64,000 nucleotides of DNA, from the NCBI RefSeq assembly GCF_900101505.1, contig NZ_FMZI01000001.1, positions 434,001 to 498,000 of the forward strand. Reading direction: 5' to 3'. Source of the stretch: Antarctobacter albus (GTDB taxonomy: Bacteria > Pseudomonadota > Alphaproteobacteria > Rhodobacterales > Rhodobacteraceae). Made by a program: the position numbers and the translations under genes. Below, in pieces: positions 24,431 through 33,335 of the stretch; positions within the stretch are counted from its first letter, which is position 1, and each line of letters starts with the position of its first letter. The notes beneath the pieces are model-generated. The model was not told the DNA's origin and did not search any database. It saw only the letters and a list, made by a program, of their open reading frames with translations.

Positions 24431-25957
24431 TCAGCGGAATTCGATCCGGCAGTTCACCAGTTCGCCAAAGACCGTCCGCTGGCAGACCCGCACGCGTTGG
24501 CCCTGTGGTTCCGGTGCGGGCGCCGCAGCCGAGGCCGGCGGGTTGAAGACCGGGGCAGGGGCGTTGCGCAGGCGCTCCTGCTCTTCTTCCTCGCGGCGCT
24601 GTTCTTCGGCGAAGACGGCATAGAGCGAGTCGCTCTGGCGGTTCAGCATGTCCAGCTGCGCACCATCGAGGAAACCGGTCGGCTCCAGCCCGTTGTTGCG
24701 CTGCCATTCGCGCAACGCGTCCCGGGTGCCGGGGCCAAAGATACCGTCCGCGCCACGGGTGTCGAACCCCAGCAGCGTCAGGCGGTTCTGAACTTCTTGC
24801 CGGTCGTCGAACAGCAGGCCAAGCGCGGCTTCGGTGCCCAGCGTGGTTGCCGGCAGGTTGCGCACGGGTGACACGATGATCGAGGAACTGGCGTCGGGGG
24901 CCGTCATCTTGCGCGCGTCGGCAAGGGTCTGGTTTTCGGGGATCAGTTTCCAGAAATCGCGGAAGGGTACGCCAGTCCAGTCCTGTGGCAGCAGCGCCTT
25001 GTGCACCTGGAACAGCGTCGGATTGCCGCCCGAAGTCCAGTCGGGGCTGGTGCGCAGGCGCAGGGCGGCGGCGGTTTGCCCTTCGGCGGGCGGGGCCGTG
25101 TTCAGCTCGACCTGGCAGCCCAGCCAGGACGGCACGCCGTCAATGATCGCCTCGACGACGTATGTGGCCTTGCGATGTGCCGTCGCGCCCTGCTCGCGCA
25201 GCACGCGATGGTCGTAGACGGATCGCCCCGGGCTGGTCCGATCCGGGTCGAAATCCGGGTTGGTCTGAATGCAGGAGCGCGTGACCATCGTGTCGCTCAG
25301 GCTGCTTGGGGCTTCGAACCCTTCGAGTTGCAGGCCCAGGGCGCGGGCCTGGTCGACCCGGTCGACCACCAGCATGTCGCTGTCTGTCAGCGCCAGCACC
25401 TGTGCGGCGAAATCGGCGGGCATGTTCAGCTGGTCGAGGCGCGCGGTCAGTTCGCTGGCCGCGCGAAGGGCAGAGCCGTAGACCGCAGACATATCCTGCG
25501 CCGCATAGTCCTGTTCCGCCAGCGCATGTGCCGGGCTGCCAAAGGCCAGCGTGGCGTTCAGATGCATCCGCTTGTTCGGCACCGGCCCCGCGTCGCGCGT
25601 CAGGCGGCTGCCCCCCAGCAAGACCAGCGCGCAGGCGTTCAGACATTCCGCCCCGTCATCGACAGCGGTGGGAATGCCGCGCTCATGCAGGAAATCGGCG
25701 ATCTTCAGGCTTTCCCCGAAGGACCCGCCGGAACTGTCGAGGCAGAGCGGACGCTCTCCGTTGCCGAAGCTGCGCAGGTCCATCGCGCGGATCTTGTCGA
25801 GGTCGCCTGGCAGGATCTCACCCGAGAGCGTGGCGGCGCAATTGAAATGGGTGCCGGTCTGCGAGGTGATTTCGCCCGCCTGTCCGGCGTTGGGCCCAAG
25901 GGCAGCGCAGGCAAGAAGCGCGGGCAGGAGGGAACGGGAAAGAAGAGCAGATTTCAT
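24431..25957 (-). CDS. Exported protein with ClpP-like and peptidoglycan-binding domains
   Basis: This 508-residue precursor has a signal peptide (SLLPALLACAALGPNAGQA). Residues about 55-200 resemble the periplasmic ClpP/crotonase-like domain: a Gly/Ser segment (DSSGGSFGESLKIADFL) and then CLNACALVLLGGSRL. A peptidoglycan_binding_1 domain is near residues 390-450 (LTLLGFDTRGADGIFGPGTRDALREW). The tail is Glu/Arg-rich coiled coil and then Pro/Ala-rich. It probably acts at the cell wall. Peptidase activity is uncertain because the residues around the expected serine differ from canonical ClpP. The ATG at 25957 gives a proper signal peptide. Confidence 0.8.
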   Translation of the reverse strand: MKSALLSRSLLPALLACAALGPNAGQAGEITSQTGTHFNCAATLSGEILPGDLDKIRAMDLRSFGNGERPLCLDSSGGSFGESLKIADFLHERGIPTAVDDGAECLNACALVLLGGSRLTRDAGPVPNKRMHLNATLAFGSPAHALAEQDYAAQDMSAVYGSALRAASELTARLDQLNMPADFAAQVLALTDSDMLVVDRVDQARALGLQLEGFEAPSSLSDTMVTRSCIQTNPDFDPDRTSPGRSVYDHRVLREQGATAHRKATYVVEAIIDGVPSWLGCQVELNTAPPAEGQTAAALRLRTSPDWTSGGNPTLFQVHKALLPQDWTGVPFRDFWKLIPENQTLADARKMTAPDASSSIIVSPVRNLPATTLGTEAALGLLFDDRQEVQNRLTLLGFDTRGADGIFGPGTRDALREWQRNNGLEPTGFLDGAQLDMLNRQSDSLYAVFAEEQRREEEEQERLRNAPAPVFNPPASAAAPAPEPQGQRVRVCQRTVFGELVNCRIEFR

Positions 25958-26184
25958 AAGGGTCTCCGGAACCTGTCGCGTGGCAGCACACCAAGACATA
26001 GCCCCTTGGGGCGGTTTTTTCCAAGCCGACTATGGGTTTGCCGGGGATTGGTGCAGCAGCGGTGCAACCCTTTTGCCACCCGGTCGTGGCCCGGTGGCCG
26101 GTTTCGGGTGGGGGTGCCGGGTGAGGTTCGGGAGGCAACCAATTGAAATGAATTCGTTTTCGAGGGAGCTGGCGATGCCGTGGG

Positions 26185-26805
26185 TCAGGATCGGGCCACG
26201 TATCGGTCGCGTCGGTGATTGATCGTCACCATGAGGTTCAGGATCACTGCACCTGTCAGGGACACAGCCACCGTCAGCCAGTCAAAGATCGCCAGCGCCA
26301 GGACAAATACACAGAGATCAAACCCCAGTTGGACGTTTCCCGCAGGAATGCCGCGCGTATCCTGCAGCCACAGCGCCACGATTCCCACGCGGCCCAGCGT
26401 CGCTCCGTGCCGGAACAGCACGATCAGCCCCAGTCCCGCCAGAAGGCCAAAGAGCACGGCGCTGACCAACGGATGGATCGGTTCCAGCCGCAGGACAGTG
26501 GGCAGAAATTCTGTTTGCAGCGACAACAGGCCGACGGCCGCAAAGGTGCGCAGGGTAAAGCGCCATCCCATCTGACGCACGGCCAGAATGTAGAACGGCA
26601 GGTTCAGCACGAAGAAGACGGCACCAAAGGACCAACCTGCCGCGTAGCTGACGATCAGCGACAGGCCCGCGATCTGTCCGGTGATCAGCGCGCTGGATGT
26701 CAGGAACATGACCGCCAGCGCCATCATGCATGTGCCCACGACCAACCCCAGCGCATCTTCCCAAAGGCTGTGGCGGTCGGCTGGGGGCTGGGACAGTAGG
26801 GTCAT
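26185..26805 (-). CDS. YitT-family membrane protein
   Basis: This 206-residue protein has five to six hydrophobic segments. It shows the YitT-like pattern of a first helix (LVVGTCMMALAVMFL), then LITGQIAGLSLIVSYA, then the GAVFFVLNLPFYILA region. There is no C-terminal DUF2179 domain. Transport or sensing roles have been suggested for the family but nothing is firm. It reads in the same direction as icd and the peptidoglycan-binding gene, with no clear operon linkage. Nothing notable lies in the 227 bases downstream (25958-26184). Confidence 0.82.
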   Translation of the reverse strand: MTLLSQPPADRHSLWEDALGLVVGTCMMALAVMFLTSSALITGQIAGLSLIVSYAAGWSFGAVFFVLNLPFYILAVRQMGWRFTLRTFAAVGLLSLQTEFLPTVLRLEPIHPLVSAVLFGLLAGLGLIVLFRHGATLGRVGIVALWLQDTRGIPAGNVQLGFDLCVFVLALAIFDWLTVAVSLTGAVILNLMVTINHRRDRYVARS

Positions 26806-26894
26806 GCATGTCCGATGCCCGCCGGCATCGCCTTTGGCAAGTTTGACGGGCGCAGTTCCCCCCGCGCCCGCGCCAATTGCCCATCAATCGGGCA

Positions 26895-28109
26895 TCAGCC
26901 CGCCAATGCCTTGTTGAGGTTCTCGTCGATCTTTTCGAGAAAACCCATCGTGGTCAGCCAGCCCTGGTCGGGACCGACCAGCAGAGCCAGGTCCTTGGTC
27001 ATGTGCCCGGCCTCGACGGTCTCGACGATCACCCGTTCCAACGTCTCGGCAAAGGCCCGCAGGGCGACGTTCTGGTCCAGCTTGGCGCGGTGCTTCAGAC
27101 CGCCGGTCCAGGCGTAGATCGAGGCGATCGAGTTGGTCGAGGTCGACTGCCCGGCCTGGTGCTGGCGGTAGTGGCGGGTGACGGTGCCATGCGCCGCCTC
27201 TGCCTCGACGATCTTGCCGTCGGGCGTCATCAGCTGGCTGGTCATCATGCCCAGGCTGCCAAAGCCCTGGGCCACGGTGTCCGACTGCACGTCGCCGTCG
27301 TAGTTCTTGCAGGCCCAGACGAATTCCCCGTTCCATTTCAGGGCACAGGCCACCATGTCGTCGATCAGGCGGTGTTCGTACCAGATGCCCTTTTCCTTGA
27401 ACTTTTCCTCGAACTCGGCCTCGTAGACCTCCTGGAAGAGATCCTTGAACCGGCCGTCATAGGCCTTGAGGATGGTGTTCTTGGTGGACAGGTAGACCGG
27501 CCAGCCCAGGTTCAGGCCGTAGTTCAGCGAGGCGCGGGCAAAGTCGCGGATCGAGGCGTCCTGGTTGTACATGCCCATGTAGACGCCCGCGTCCGGCGCG
27601 TCGTAGACCTCGCGCTCGATCACCTCGCCATCGGCGCCTTCCCATTTCATGGTCAGCTTGCCGGCGCCGGGGAAATGGAAATCGGTGGCCTTGTACTGGT
27701 CGCCGAAGGCATGACGCCCGACCACGATGGGAGAGGTCCAGCCGGGCACGAGGCGCGGCACGTTGCGGCAGATGATCGGCTGCCGGAACACCACGCCGCC
27801 CAGGATGTTTCGGATCGTCCCGTTGGGCGATTTCCACATCTTTTTCAGGCCGAATTCCTCGACGCGCGCCTCGTCCGGGGTGATCGTGGCGCATTTGACG
27901 GCCACGCCGACCTCCTTGGTCTTTTCGGCGGCATCGATGGTGATCTGGTCCTCGGTCCGGTCGCGTTCCTCGATCCCCAGATCGTAGTACAGCAGGTCGA
28001 GGTCCAGGTAGGGCAGGATCAGCTTCTGCTTGATGAAATCCCACATGATGCGGGTCATCTCATCCCCGTCCATCTCGACGATCGGATTGTCGACCTTGAT
28101 CTTCGTCAT
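26895..28109 (-). CDS. icd: Isocitrate dehydrogenase, NADP-dependent
   Basis: This enzyme oxidises and decarboxylates isocitrate to 2-oxoglutarate in the TCA cycle. The 404-residue, eukaryote-like homodimeric form is usual in alphaproteobacteria. Visible are the N-terminal [16 protein letters not shown], the substrate segment [35 protein letters not shown], and [16 protein letters not shown] for NADP binding. It stands alone, with a hairpin (28232-28255) between it and the upstream MFS gene. Confidence 0.97.
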   Translation of the reverse strand: MTKIKVDNPIVEMDGDEMTRIMWDFIKQKLILPYLDLDLLYYDLGIEERDRTEDQITIDAAEKTKEVGVAVKCATITPDEARVEEFGLKKMWKSPNGTIRNILGGVVFRQPIICRNVPRLVPGWTSPIVVGRHAFGDQYKATDFHFPGAGKLTMKWEGADGEVIEREVYDAPDAGVYMGMYNQDASIRDFARASLNYGLNLGWPVYLSTKNTILKAYDGRFKDLFQEVYEAEFEEKFKEKGIWYEHRLIDDMVACALKWNGEFVWACKNYDGDVQSDTVAQGFGSLGMMTSQLMTPDGKIVEAEAAHGTVTRHYRQHQAGQSTSTNSIASIYAWTGGLKHRAKLDQNVALRAFAETLERVIVETVEAGHMTKDLALLVGPDQGWLTTMGFLEKIDENLNKALAG

Positions 28110-28271
28110 CCTACGATTCCCATGCTGGCTGGCGGCAGTTCCCTGCCTCTCTAGCCGATCACCGCCCGGGGGACCAATGCCCCGAGCGGACGGATAGGGG
28201 AATTCGTCAGGTGCGCTTGGGGCGAATCAGGATCGCCGCCCAATCGGGCGGCGATGAGGTGGTGGTGCGGC

Positions 28272-29486
28272 TCATTCGGCCGGCTGTTGCATCTCTTCGC
28301 GGCTGGCCATGCGGGACATGATCCAGAGCGCACCGATCAGAAAGACCAGGATCCCGGCGACCACCGGCAGGGGTGTGCCGTCAAAGACAAGCCCGACCGG
28401 CACCGCAAGGATGACCGCCCCGACCGTGCCGAGGGCGCCCATGACAGAGGCGGCCAGCCCGGCGATATGGCCCATCGGTTCCATCCCCAGGGCGTTGAGA
28501 TTGCCCATCGTCAACCCGACCATGAAGAAGATCGAGGTCTGCCAGAGAACGAAACAGGCAAAGAGCGCGGTCCCCTCGACGCCGCCAAGCAGGACCAGCG
28601 TCATCGCTGCGCTCAGAATGACCTCGACCGTCAGGACGATCGTCACCATCTTGCGCATGCCGATCTTCATCACGAGCGCCGCGTTCAACAGGCTTGCCGA
28701 GGCCGAAATGATGGCGATCCCGCCGAACCACAGGGGAAAGCTGCCGGCCCGGTCAAAGAAGGCGTCGTAGATCGGCTGGATGTTCGAGATCATCACCACC
28801 AGCGCCCCAAAGCACAGCATCTGGGCGATCATGGACTGCCGGACGACCTGGTGGGACACCATCTCACGAAGGGCCTCACTGAGGGCGCCAAAGCGGAAGG
28901 GGCGCCGGTCTTCGGGGGCCAGCGTTTCCGGCAGGCGCAGTGCCAGCCAGCCGCTGGACAGCGTGGCAAAGATCGCAAATGCCCAGAACACCGCGTGCCA
29001 GCCGCCGACCCAGATCAGGCCGGCCCCCAGCGTCGGGGCAAGCGCGGGAACGATGGTGAAGATGACCATGACAAAAGACATGATCCGCGCCATCGCCCGC
29101 CCGGAGTAGAGATCACGCACAATGGCCAGCGCCACAACGCGCGGCCCGGCGGCGCCCAGGCCCTGCATGAAGCGCGCGAACAGCAGCATTTCCAGGCTGT
29201 TCGCCAGCAAGGCACCGAGGGCGGACAGGATATAAAGGGCGGCTGTGCCCAGGACCACGGTCTTGCGGCCCAGCGCATCGGACAGCGGGCCGGTAAAGAA
29301 AGTGCCCAGTCCCATGCCCAGCATGAAGATCGTCACGATCAGCGGCACCCGGTTCGGATCGTCGGGCGAGAACTGTGCCGTCAGCTCGGGAAAGGCGGGC
29401 AGCATGGCGTCGATGGAAAAGGCAATGCTGGCAAAAAGCATCGCAACGATGGCGATGAACTCGCCTCTACTGGGAAGACTTGACAT
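28272..29486 (-). CDS. Bcr/CflA-type MFS drug efflux transporter
   Basis: This 404-residue protein has twelve predicted membrane helices. The segment after the first helices contains LSDALGRKTVVLGTA, matching the MFS loop 2-3 motif, and the FMQGLGAAGPRVVALAIVRDLY stretch matches the Bcr/CflA drug:H+ antiporter family. The ATG at 29486 is preferred because GAGG lies five bases upstream and the product then starts MSSLPSRGEF; the frame is open from 29537. Substrates are unknown. Confidence 0.9.
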   Translation of the reverse strand: MSSLPSRGEFIAIVAMLFASIAFSIDAMLPAFPELTAQFSPDDPNRVPLIVTIFMLGMGLGTFFTGPLSDALGRKTVVLGTAALYILSALGALLANSLEMLLFARFMQGLGAAGPRVVALAIVRDLYSGRAMARIMSFVMVIFTIVPALAPTLGAGLIWVGGWHAVFWAFAIFATLSSGWLALRLPETLAPEDRRPFRFGALSEALREMVSHQVVRQSMIAQMLCFGALVVMISNIQPIYDAFFDRAGSFPLWFGGIAIISASASLLNAALVMKIGMRKMVTIVLTVEVILSAAMTLVLLGGVEGTALFACFVLWQTSIFFMVGLTMGNLNALGMEPMGHIAGLAASVMGALGTVGAVILAVPVGLVFDGTPLPVVAGILVFLIGALWIMSRMASREEMQQPAE

Positions 29487-29628
29487 GGAAACCTCGGGAC
29501 ACGGGAAAAAGGGGCCAAAATGCCCTTTCTCGGACATCTTTCTATATCCGAACGGTCACTGATTGAAAGATCAAGTTCGGTGAGCTGACGCACAGATTAG
29601 AGGCCGTTCATGCACCCGGAGCGGGAAA

Positions 29629-29997
29629 CTACGGGTTCCTCGACACCTCGTCGTCGCTGTCGGGTGAGTCATCCCGGTTGGCCGGTTCTGCGTCGTCGCC
29701 CAGGCGTGCGATCAGCCATTCGGTGTGTTCCTCGCGTTTGCGCATGGCGAAAACGCCGAATTGCTGGATCGCGACGGCAAAGACCCCCAGCCCCAGCAGG
29801 ATATAGACGGTCGTGCCGATTTTGCCCGCAGGGGTCTGTGGCACCAGTTCGCCATAGCCGACCGTCGATAGCGTCACGACGGAAAAGAAATAGGAATCGA
29901 GCCAGGACCAGCCCTCGACCAGGCGGAAAAAAACTGTCCCGGCAGCGATGATCGCCGCCAGCGTCAGAGCAAGCGTCAAAAAGCGCAGCCGCGTCAT
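29629..29997 (-). CDS. Two-helix potassium channel protein
   Basis: This 122-residue protein has a first membrane helix at about residues 6-25 and a pore loop with the selectivity filter TVGYGEL at about 45-51. A second helix follows (IGTTVYILLGLGVFAVAIQ), then a short acidic cytoplasmic tail. This is a minimal KcsA/Kir-like pore that would tetramerise. No RCK/TrkA-N domain is attached. The ATG at 29997 overlaps the stop of the DsbA-family gene (ATGA), so the two are translationally coupled. Confidence 0.9.
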   Translation of the reverse strand: MTRLRFLTLALTLAAIIAAGTVFFRLVEGWSWLDSYFFSVVTLSTVGYGELVPQTPAGKIGTTVYILLGLGVFAVAIQQFGVFAMRKREEHTEWLIARLGDDAEPANRDDSPDSDDEVSRNP

Positions 29998-30638
29998 GTT
30001 TCGGGGGCGGCGCCGGTGCGCAGTTCCTCGATCACCCGGGACCACAACTCGGGCGGCTGCGCGCCGGGAACCGCGTGCTGGCCTGCAACGATGAAGGTCG
30101 GGACCGAGTTGATGCCCATGCCACGCGCCGCTGCGTCACGTTCCACGATCTCGCGCCGGTCCTCGTCCGAGGCCAGCAGGCGCAGGACCAGGCTGGCGTC
30201 CATGCCGTGGCTGTCGGCGACATCGGCCAGCACTTCTGCATCGCCGATGTCGCGGCCCTCGACGAAATAGGCGCGGAACAGGCCAGCCACGATGGGCGTC
30301 TGCCGCCCCTCTATGCCCGCCCAGTGGATCAGCCGATGGGCATCAACCGTGTTCGGCGTCTTTTCGATCCGGTCCAGGTGCAGGGTCACGCCGGCCTTGG
30401 CCGCGTGTTCCTCGACCGGCAGATAGGCCTGTACGGCGCCCTCCTGTCCGCCGAACTTGCCTTCGAGGTAGGCGCGCCGGTCCATGCCGGCGGCGGGCAT
30501 CTCGGGGTTCAGCATGAAGGGCAGCCAGCGGACCTGGAACGGATGGTCCGGGTTCGCCTCCAGTGCGCGGTCAAGGTAGGCCTTGCCGATATAGCACCAA
30601 GGGCAGATCGGGTCGGAGAAGATGTCGAGCTGGATCAT
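29994..30638 (-). CDS. DsbA-family (FrnE-like) thioredoxin-fold oxidoreductase
   Basis: This 214-residue protein begins MIQLDIFSDPICPWCYIGKAYLDRAL, with the redox motif CPWC at residues 12-15, and has the cis-Pro region NSVPTFIV near the end. This is the FrnE/2-hydroxychromene-2-carboxylate isomerase-like branch of DsbA proteins, which is cytoplasmic since no signal peptide is present. The ATG at 30638 has AGGGAG six bases upstream. It overlaps the potassium channel gene and follows the acyl-CoA synthetase gene by 54 bases. Confidence 0.9.
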   Translation of the reverse strand: MIQLDIFSDPICPWCYIGKAYLDRALEANPDHPFQVRWLPFMLNPEMPAAGMDRRAYLEGKFGGQEGAVQAYLPVEEHAAKAGVTLHLDRIEKTPNTVDAHRLIHWAGIEGRQTPIVAGLFRAYFVEGRDIGDAEVLADVADSHGMDASLVLRLLASDEDRREIVERDAAARGMGINSVPTFIVAGQHAVPGAQPPELWSRVIEELRTGAAPET

Positions 30639-30692
30639 GATAGACTCCCTAAGCTCCTGCATACACGGGTTGTCCGGCGGGGGCGATTGCCC

Positions 30693-32216
30693 TTAGCCGT
30701 TCAGAACGTGATCCTTGAGCGCCTTGCGTTGCAGTTTTCCGTTCGGATTGCGCGGCAGCGCGTCGATGCGGACATAGGTGCGCGGGCATTTGTAGCGCGC
30801 CAGTCGTTCGGCGGCCTCGGCTTTCAGCACCGCTTCGTCCAGCTCTGCCTCGGCGGTGTAGAAGGCGGCGACGATGCGCACGTCTTCCTTGACCGCGATA
30901 TCCGTGACCGCCAGTTCGATCACCCCCGGCAGGCCGGCCAGCGCCGCCTCGACCTCCAGCGGAGACACGCGATAGCCGCCCGCGTTCATCATGTCGTCGT
31001 CGCGGCCCAGGTAGGTGATATGCCCGTCGCCGTCCATCGCGCCCCGGTCGCCGGTCAGATACCAGTCACCGCTGAATTTTTCGGCAGTTGCCTCGGGGGC
31101 ACCGACATAGCGCAGCATCAGGCCGGGATCGTTGCGGTCGATGGCGATGGTGCCTTCGCTGTCCAGGGGGACCGGTGCGCCGTCATCGCCCAGGATCGCG
31201 ACGCGGCGGCCCACCTGGGGTCGGCCCAGCGTGTCGGGCAGGGCTGGTCGTCCGGGTGCCGACGAGATGAAGGTGGAACATTCCGACATGCCGTAGGCCT
31301 CGTAGATCTCGGTTCCCGTGGCCTCGCGCCAGCGGTCCCGCAGCGCCTCGGACAGTTTCTCACCAGCGGCCAGCGTGTGACGCAGGGCGGGTATCTCGGG
31401 CACCGGGAATTTCAGGACCTGGCGAAAGACACCCGGCGCGGCGGCAAAAATCGTCGCCTCGAAGCGTTTCATCAGCAACGCCAGTTGCGCCGGATCGGTG
31501 CCCGCCGCCGGGATCAGCGCCGTGGCGCCCTTTGTCCAGGGGTCCATCAACCCGGTGCCCAGCGTGTAGGTCCAGTTGAAGGCCCCCGCGTGCAGCAGCC
31601 GGTCCTCGGTGCGGAGGCCATACCAGCCGTCCATCATCATCTGCCGCGCCCAGATCGCGCGGTGGGCATGGCCCACGGCACGGGGCGTGCCGGACGTCCC
31701 AGAGGTGTAGATGATATAGGCCAGCCGGTCCGGATCCCCCATCTGGTAGTCCGCAGGCGGCAGATCGTGCCAGGCCTCGTAGGTCTCCGGCCCGAGAACC
31801 GGCAGATCGGTCTCCGGGCATGGGACGTTTTCGGCGCGAAGAATGGCCTTTGGTGCAAGATGATCGATGATCTTGGTCACTTCCGGCGCGGTCAGCTGCG
31901 ACGATGTCGGCACCGGCACCACGCCGGCTGCGATCGCACCCAGGTAGGCGATCGGGAAATCCACCGTGTTTCCCAACCGCATCAGCAGGATGTCCCCCGG
32001 TTCCAGCCCGGCCTGCAACAGGCCGGTTGCGGTGCCGCGCACGGCAGCGATCAGGCGCCCATAGGACAAGCGCTGTGCGCCCGAGGGTTTGACCACCGAC
32101 AAGGCTATCTTGTCGGGCGTGGTCTCTCCCGCCGCCAGCACATGCGCGGCCAGGTTAAACGGTGCGGGGCAGGGGGCATAGCGCCCCTCGTCGAAAAGCG
32201 AGGCATCCAGGGTCAT
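30693..32216 (-). CDS. Acyl-CoA synthetase, AMP-binding family
   Basis: This 507-residue ANL-superfamily enzyme adenylates a carboxylic acid and transfers it to CoA. Seen are the P-loop YIIYTSGTSGTPR, the EAYGMSE motif, YLTGDRGAMDGDGHITYLGR, and the C-terminal PRNPNGKLQRKALKD carrying the catalytic lysine. Its overall pattern resembles benzoate- or short/medium-chain acyl-CoA ligases; I cannot fix the substrate. It is divergent from the XRE-cupin regulator at 32299, which may control it. Confidence 0.92.
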   Translation of the reverse strand: MTLDASLFDEGRYAPCPAPFNLAAHVLAAGETTPDKIALSVVKPSGAQRLSYGRLIAAVRGTATGLLQAGLEPGDILLMRLGNTVDFPIAYLGAIAAGVVPVPTSSQLTAPEVTKIIDHLAPKAILRAENVPCPETDLPVLGPETYEAWHDLPPADYQMGDPDRLAYIIYTSGTSGTPRAVGHAHRAIWARQMMMDGWYGLRTEDRLLHAGAFNWTYTLGTGLMDPWTKGATALIPAAGTDPAQLALLMKRFEATIFAAAPGVFRQVLKFPVPEIPALRHTLAAGEKLSEALRDRWREATGTEIYEAYGMSECSTFISSAPGRPALPDTLGRPQVGRRVAILGDDGAPVPLDSEGTIAIDRNDPGLMLRYVGAPEATAEKFSGDWYLTGDRGAMDGDGHITYLGRDDDMMNAGGYRVSPLEVEAALAGLPGVIELAVTDIAVKEDVRIVAAFYTAEAELDEAVLKAEAAERLARYKCPRTYVRIDALPRNPNGKLQRKALKDHVLNG

Positions 32217-32298
32217 GCTTCATCGCCTAGACCGCGGCGCGAGGACCTGCAATAGGGGCGCTTGCACATGGAGGGGGCGGGGCCTATAGCAGGACCCC

Positions 32299-32919
32299 AT
32301 GTCGCGAGATCCGAAATCCCTCATCAGCATCGCCCGTGACAGTGGCGAGACACCCCAGGCCGAGCCGCTCGACCTGGGCCAGCGCGTGCGCGAATTGCGC
32401 AAAGAGCGGAACTGGACGCTGGAGCAGGCGGCGCGGCAGGCCGGGCTGGCACGGTCCACCCTGTCCAAGATCGAGAACGGGCAGATGTCGCCCACCTACG
32501 ACGCGCTCAAGAAGCTGGCCGTGGGGCTGGAAATCACCGTGCCGCAGCTGTTCACGCCGCCGCAGCAGGACAAGGTCAATGGCCGCATGGTCGTGACGCG
32601 TTCGGGCGAGGGGCAGAGCCACGCGACAGCCACCTATGAACACGACCTGCTGGCCGAGACGCTGACCCGGAAAAAGATGCTACCCTACCGTGCCCGCGTC
32701 CGCGCACGCAGCATGGAGGAATTCGACGGCTGGGTGCGCCACGACGGAGAGGAGTTCCTCTTTGTCCTGACCGGGGTCGTGACGCTGTACACCGAGTTCT
32801 ACGAACCCATCGAGATGAAGCGCGGCGACAGCGCCTATTACGACGCCACGATGGGACACAACGTCGTTTCGGTTTCGCCCGAGGATGCGACGATCCTCTG
32901 GGTGACCTCGCTGGCCTGA
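32299..32919 (+). CDS. XRE-family transcriptional regulator with cupin sensor domain
   Basis: This 206-residue protein has an HTH_3 domain at about residues 28-82 (VRELRKERNWTLEQAARQAGLARSTLSKIENG). A C-terminal cupin domain at about 125-205 follows (HDGEEFLFVLTGVVTLY and RGDSAYYDATMGHNV). Such HTH-cupin proteins regulate amino-acid, polyamine or carboxylic-acid catabolism and sense a small ligand in the cupin. The divergent acyl-CoA synthetase, 82 bases away, is the likely target. Confidence 0.92.
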   Translation: MSRDPKSLISIARDSGETPQAEPLDLGQRVRELRKERNWTLEQAARQAGLARSTLSKIENGQMSPTYDALKKLAVGLEITVPQLFTPPQQDKVNGRMVVTRSGEGQSHATATYEHDLLAETLTRKKMLPYRARVRARSMEEFDGWVRHDGEEFLFVLTGVVTLYTEFYEPIEMKRGDSAYYDATMGHNVVSVSPEDATILWVTSLA

Positions 32920-32925
32920 GCGACG

Positions 32926-33159
32926 TCAGCGGCTTTCGAGTTCGCTCGCCCGCCGGGCCAGATCCTCGCGATCCATGAATTCCTCCAGGGCGTCGCGCGC
33001 CTCGTGCAGGGTCAGTTCATGCATGTCCGCGATATGATGGGTCAGCACCCGTCGATCCCGGGGCGCCTCTGACAGGCGGTTCCGGTCGATCGCGGGAAAG
33101 CGGCGTTTGAGTTTGCCAAACATGCTGTCCCAATTGGCTGAAAGTTCGTGCCAGTCCAT
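32926..33159 (-). CDS. Small conserved hypothetical protein
   Basis: This 77-residue, charged, mostly helical protein begins MDWHELSANWDSMFGKLKRRFPAIDRNRL. AAGGAG sits eight bases before the ATG at 33159, which decides the start over an in-frame GTG at 33168. It has no membrane segment or cysteine. The N-terminal part has the feel of CsbD-like stress proteins (W..L...W......), but I do not claim membership. It is convergent with the XRE-cupin gene, six bases apart. Confidence 0.7.
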   Translation of the reverse strand: MDWHELSANWDSMFGKLKRRFPAIDRNRLSEAPRDRRVLTHHIADMHELTLHEARDALEEFMDREDLARRASELESR

Positions 33160-33277
33160 CTTGGTCACTCCTTCGTGTCCGCCAAATATGAAATGTATCT
33201 TTTTCGTGACGGTGCGGAAGTGGTCAGGCTGCCGCAGGTCCTACGACTTTAGCATTGGGGCCTTTTGGCGCTGCGGC

Positions 33278-33312
33278 AAAAGGAAAGGCCCGCGCCAGGC
33301 TGGCACGGGCCC
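33278..33312 (-). terminator. Intrinsic terminator of the liv operon
   Basis: On the minus strand GGCCCGTGCCAG and CTGGCGCGGGCC form the stem, with one mismatch and a tight loop, followed by TTTCCTTTT. It lies 24 bases after the livM stop. Confidence 0.8.
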
Positions 33313-33335
33313 TTTTTACCGACGGATAAGGCGCC

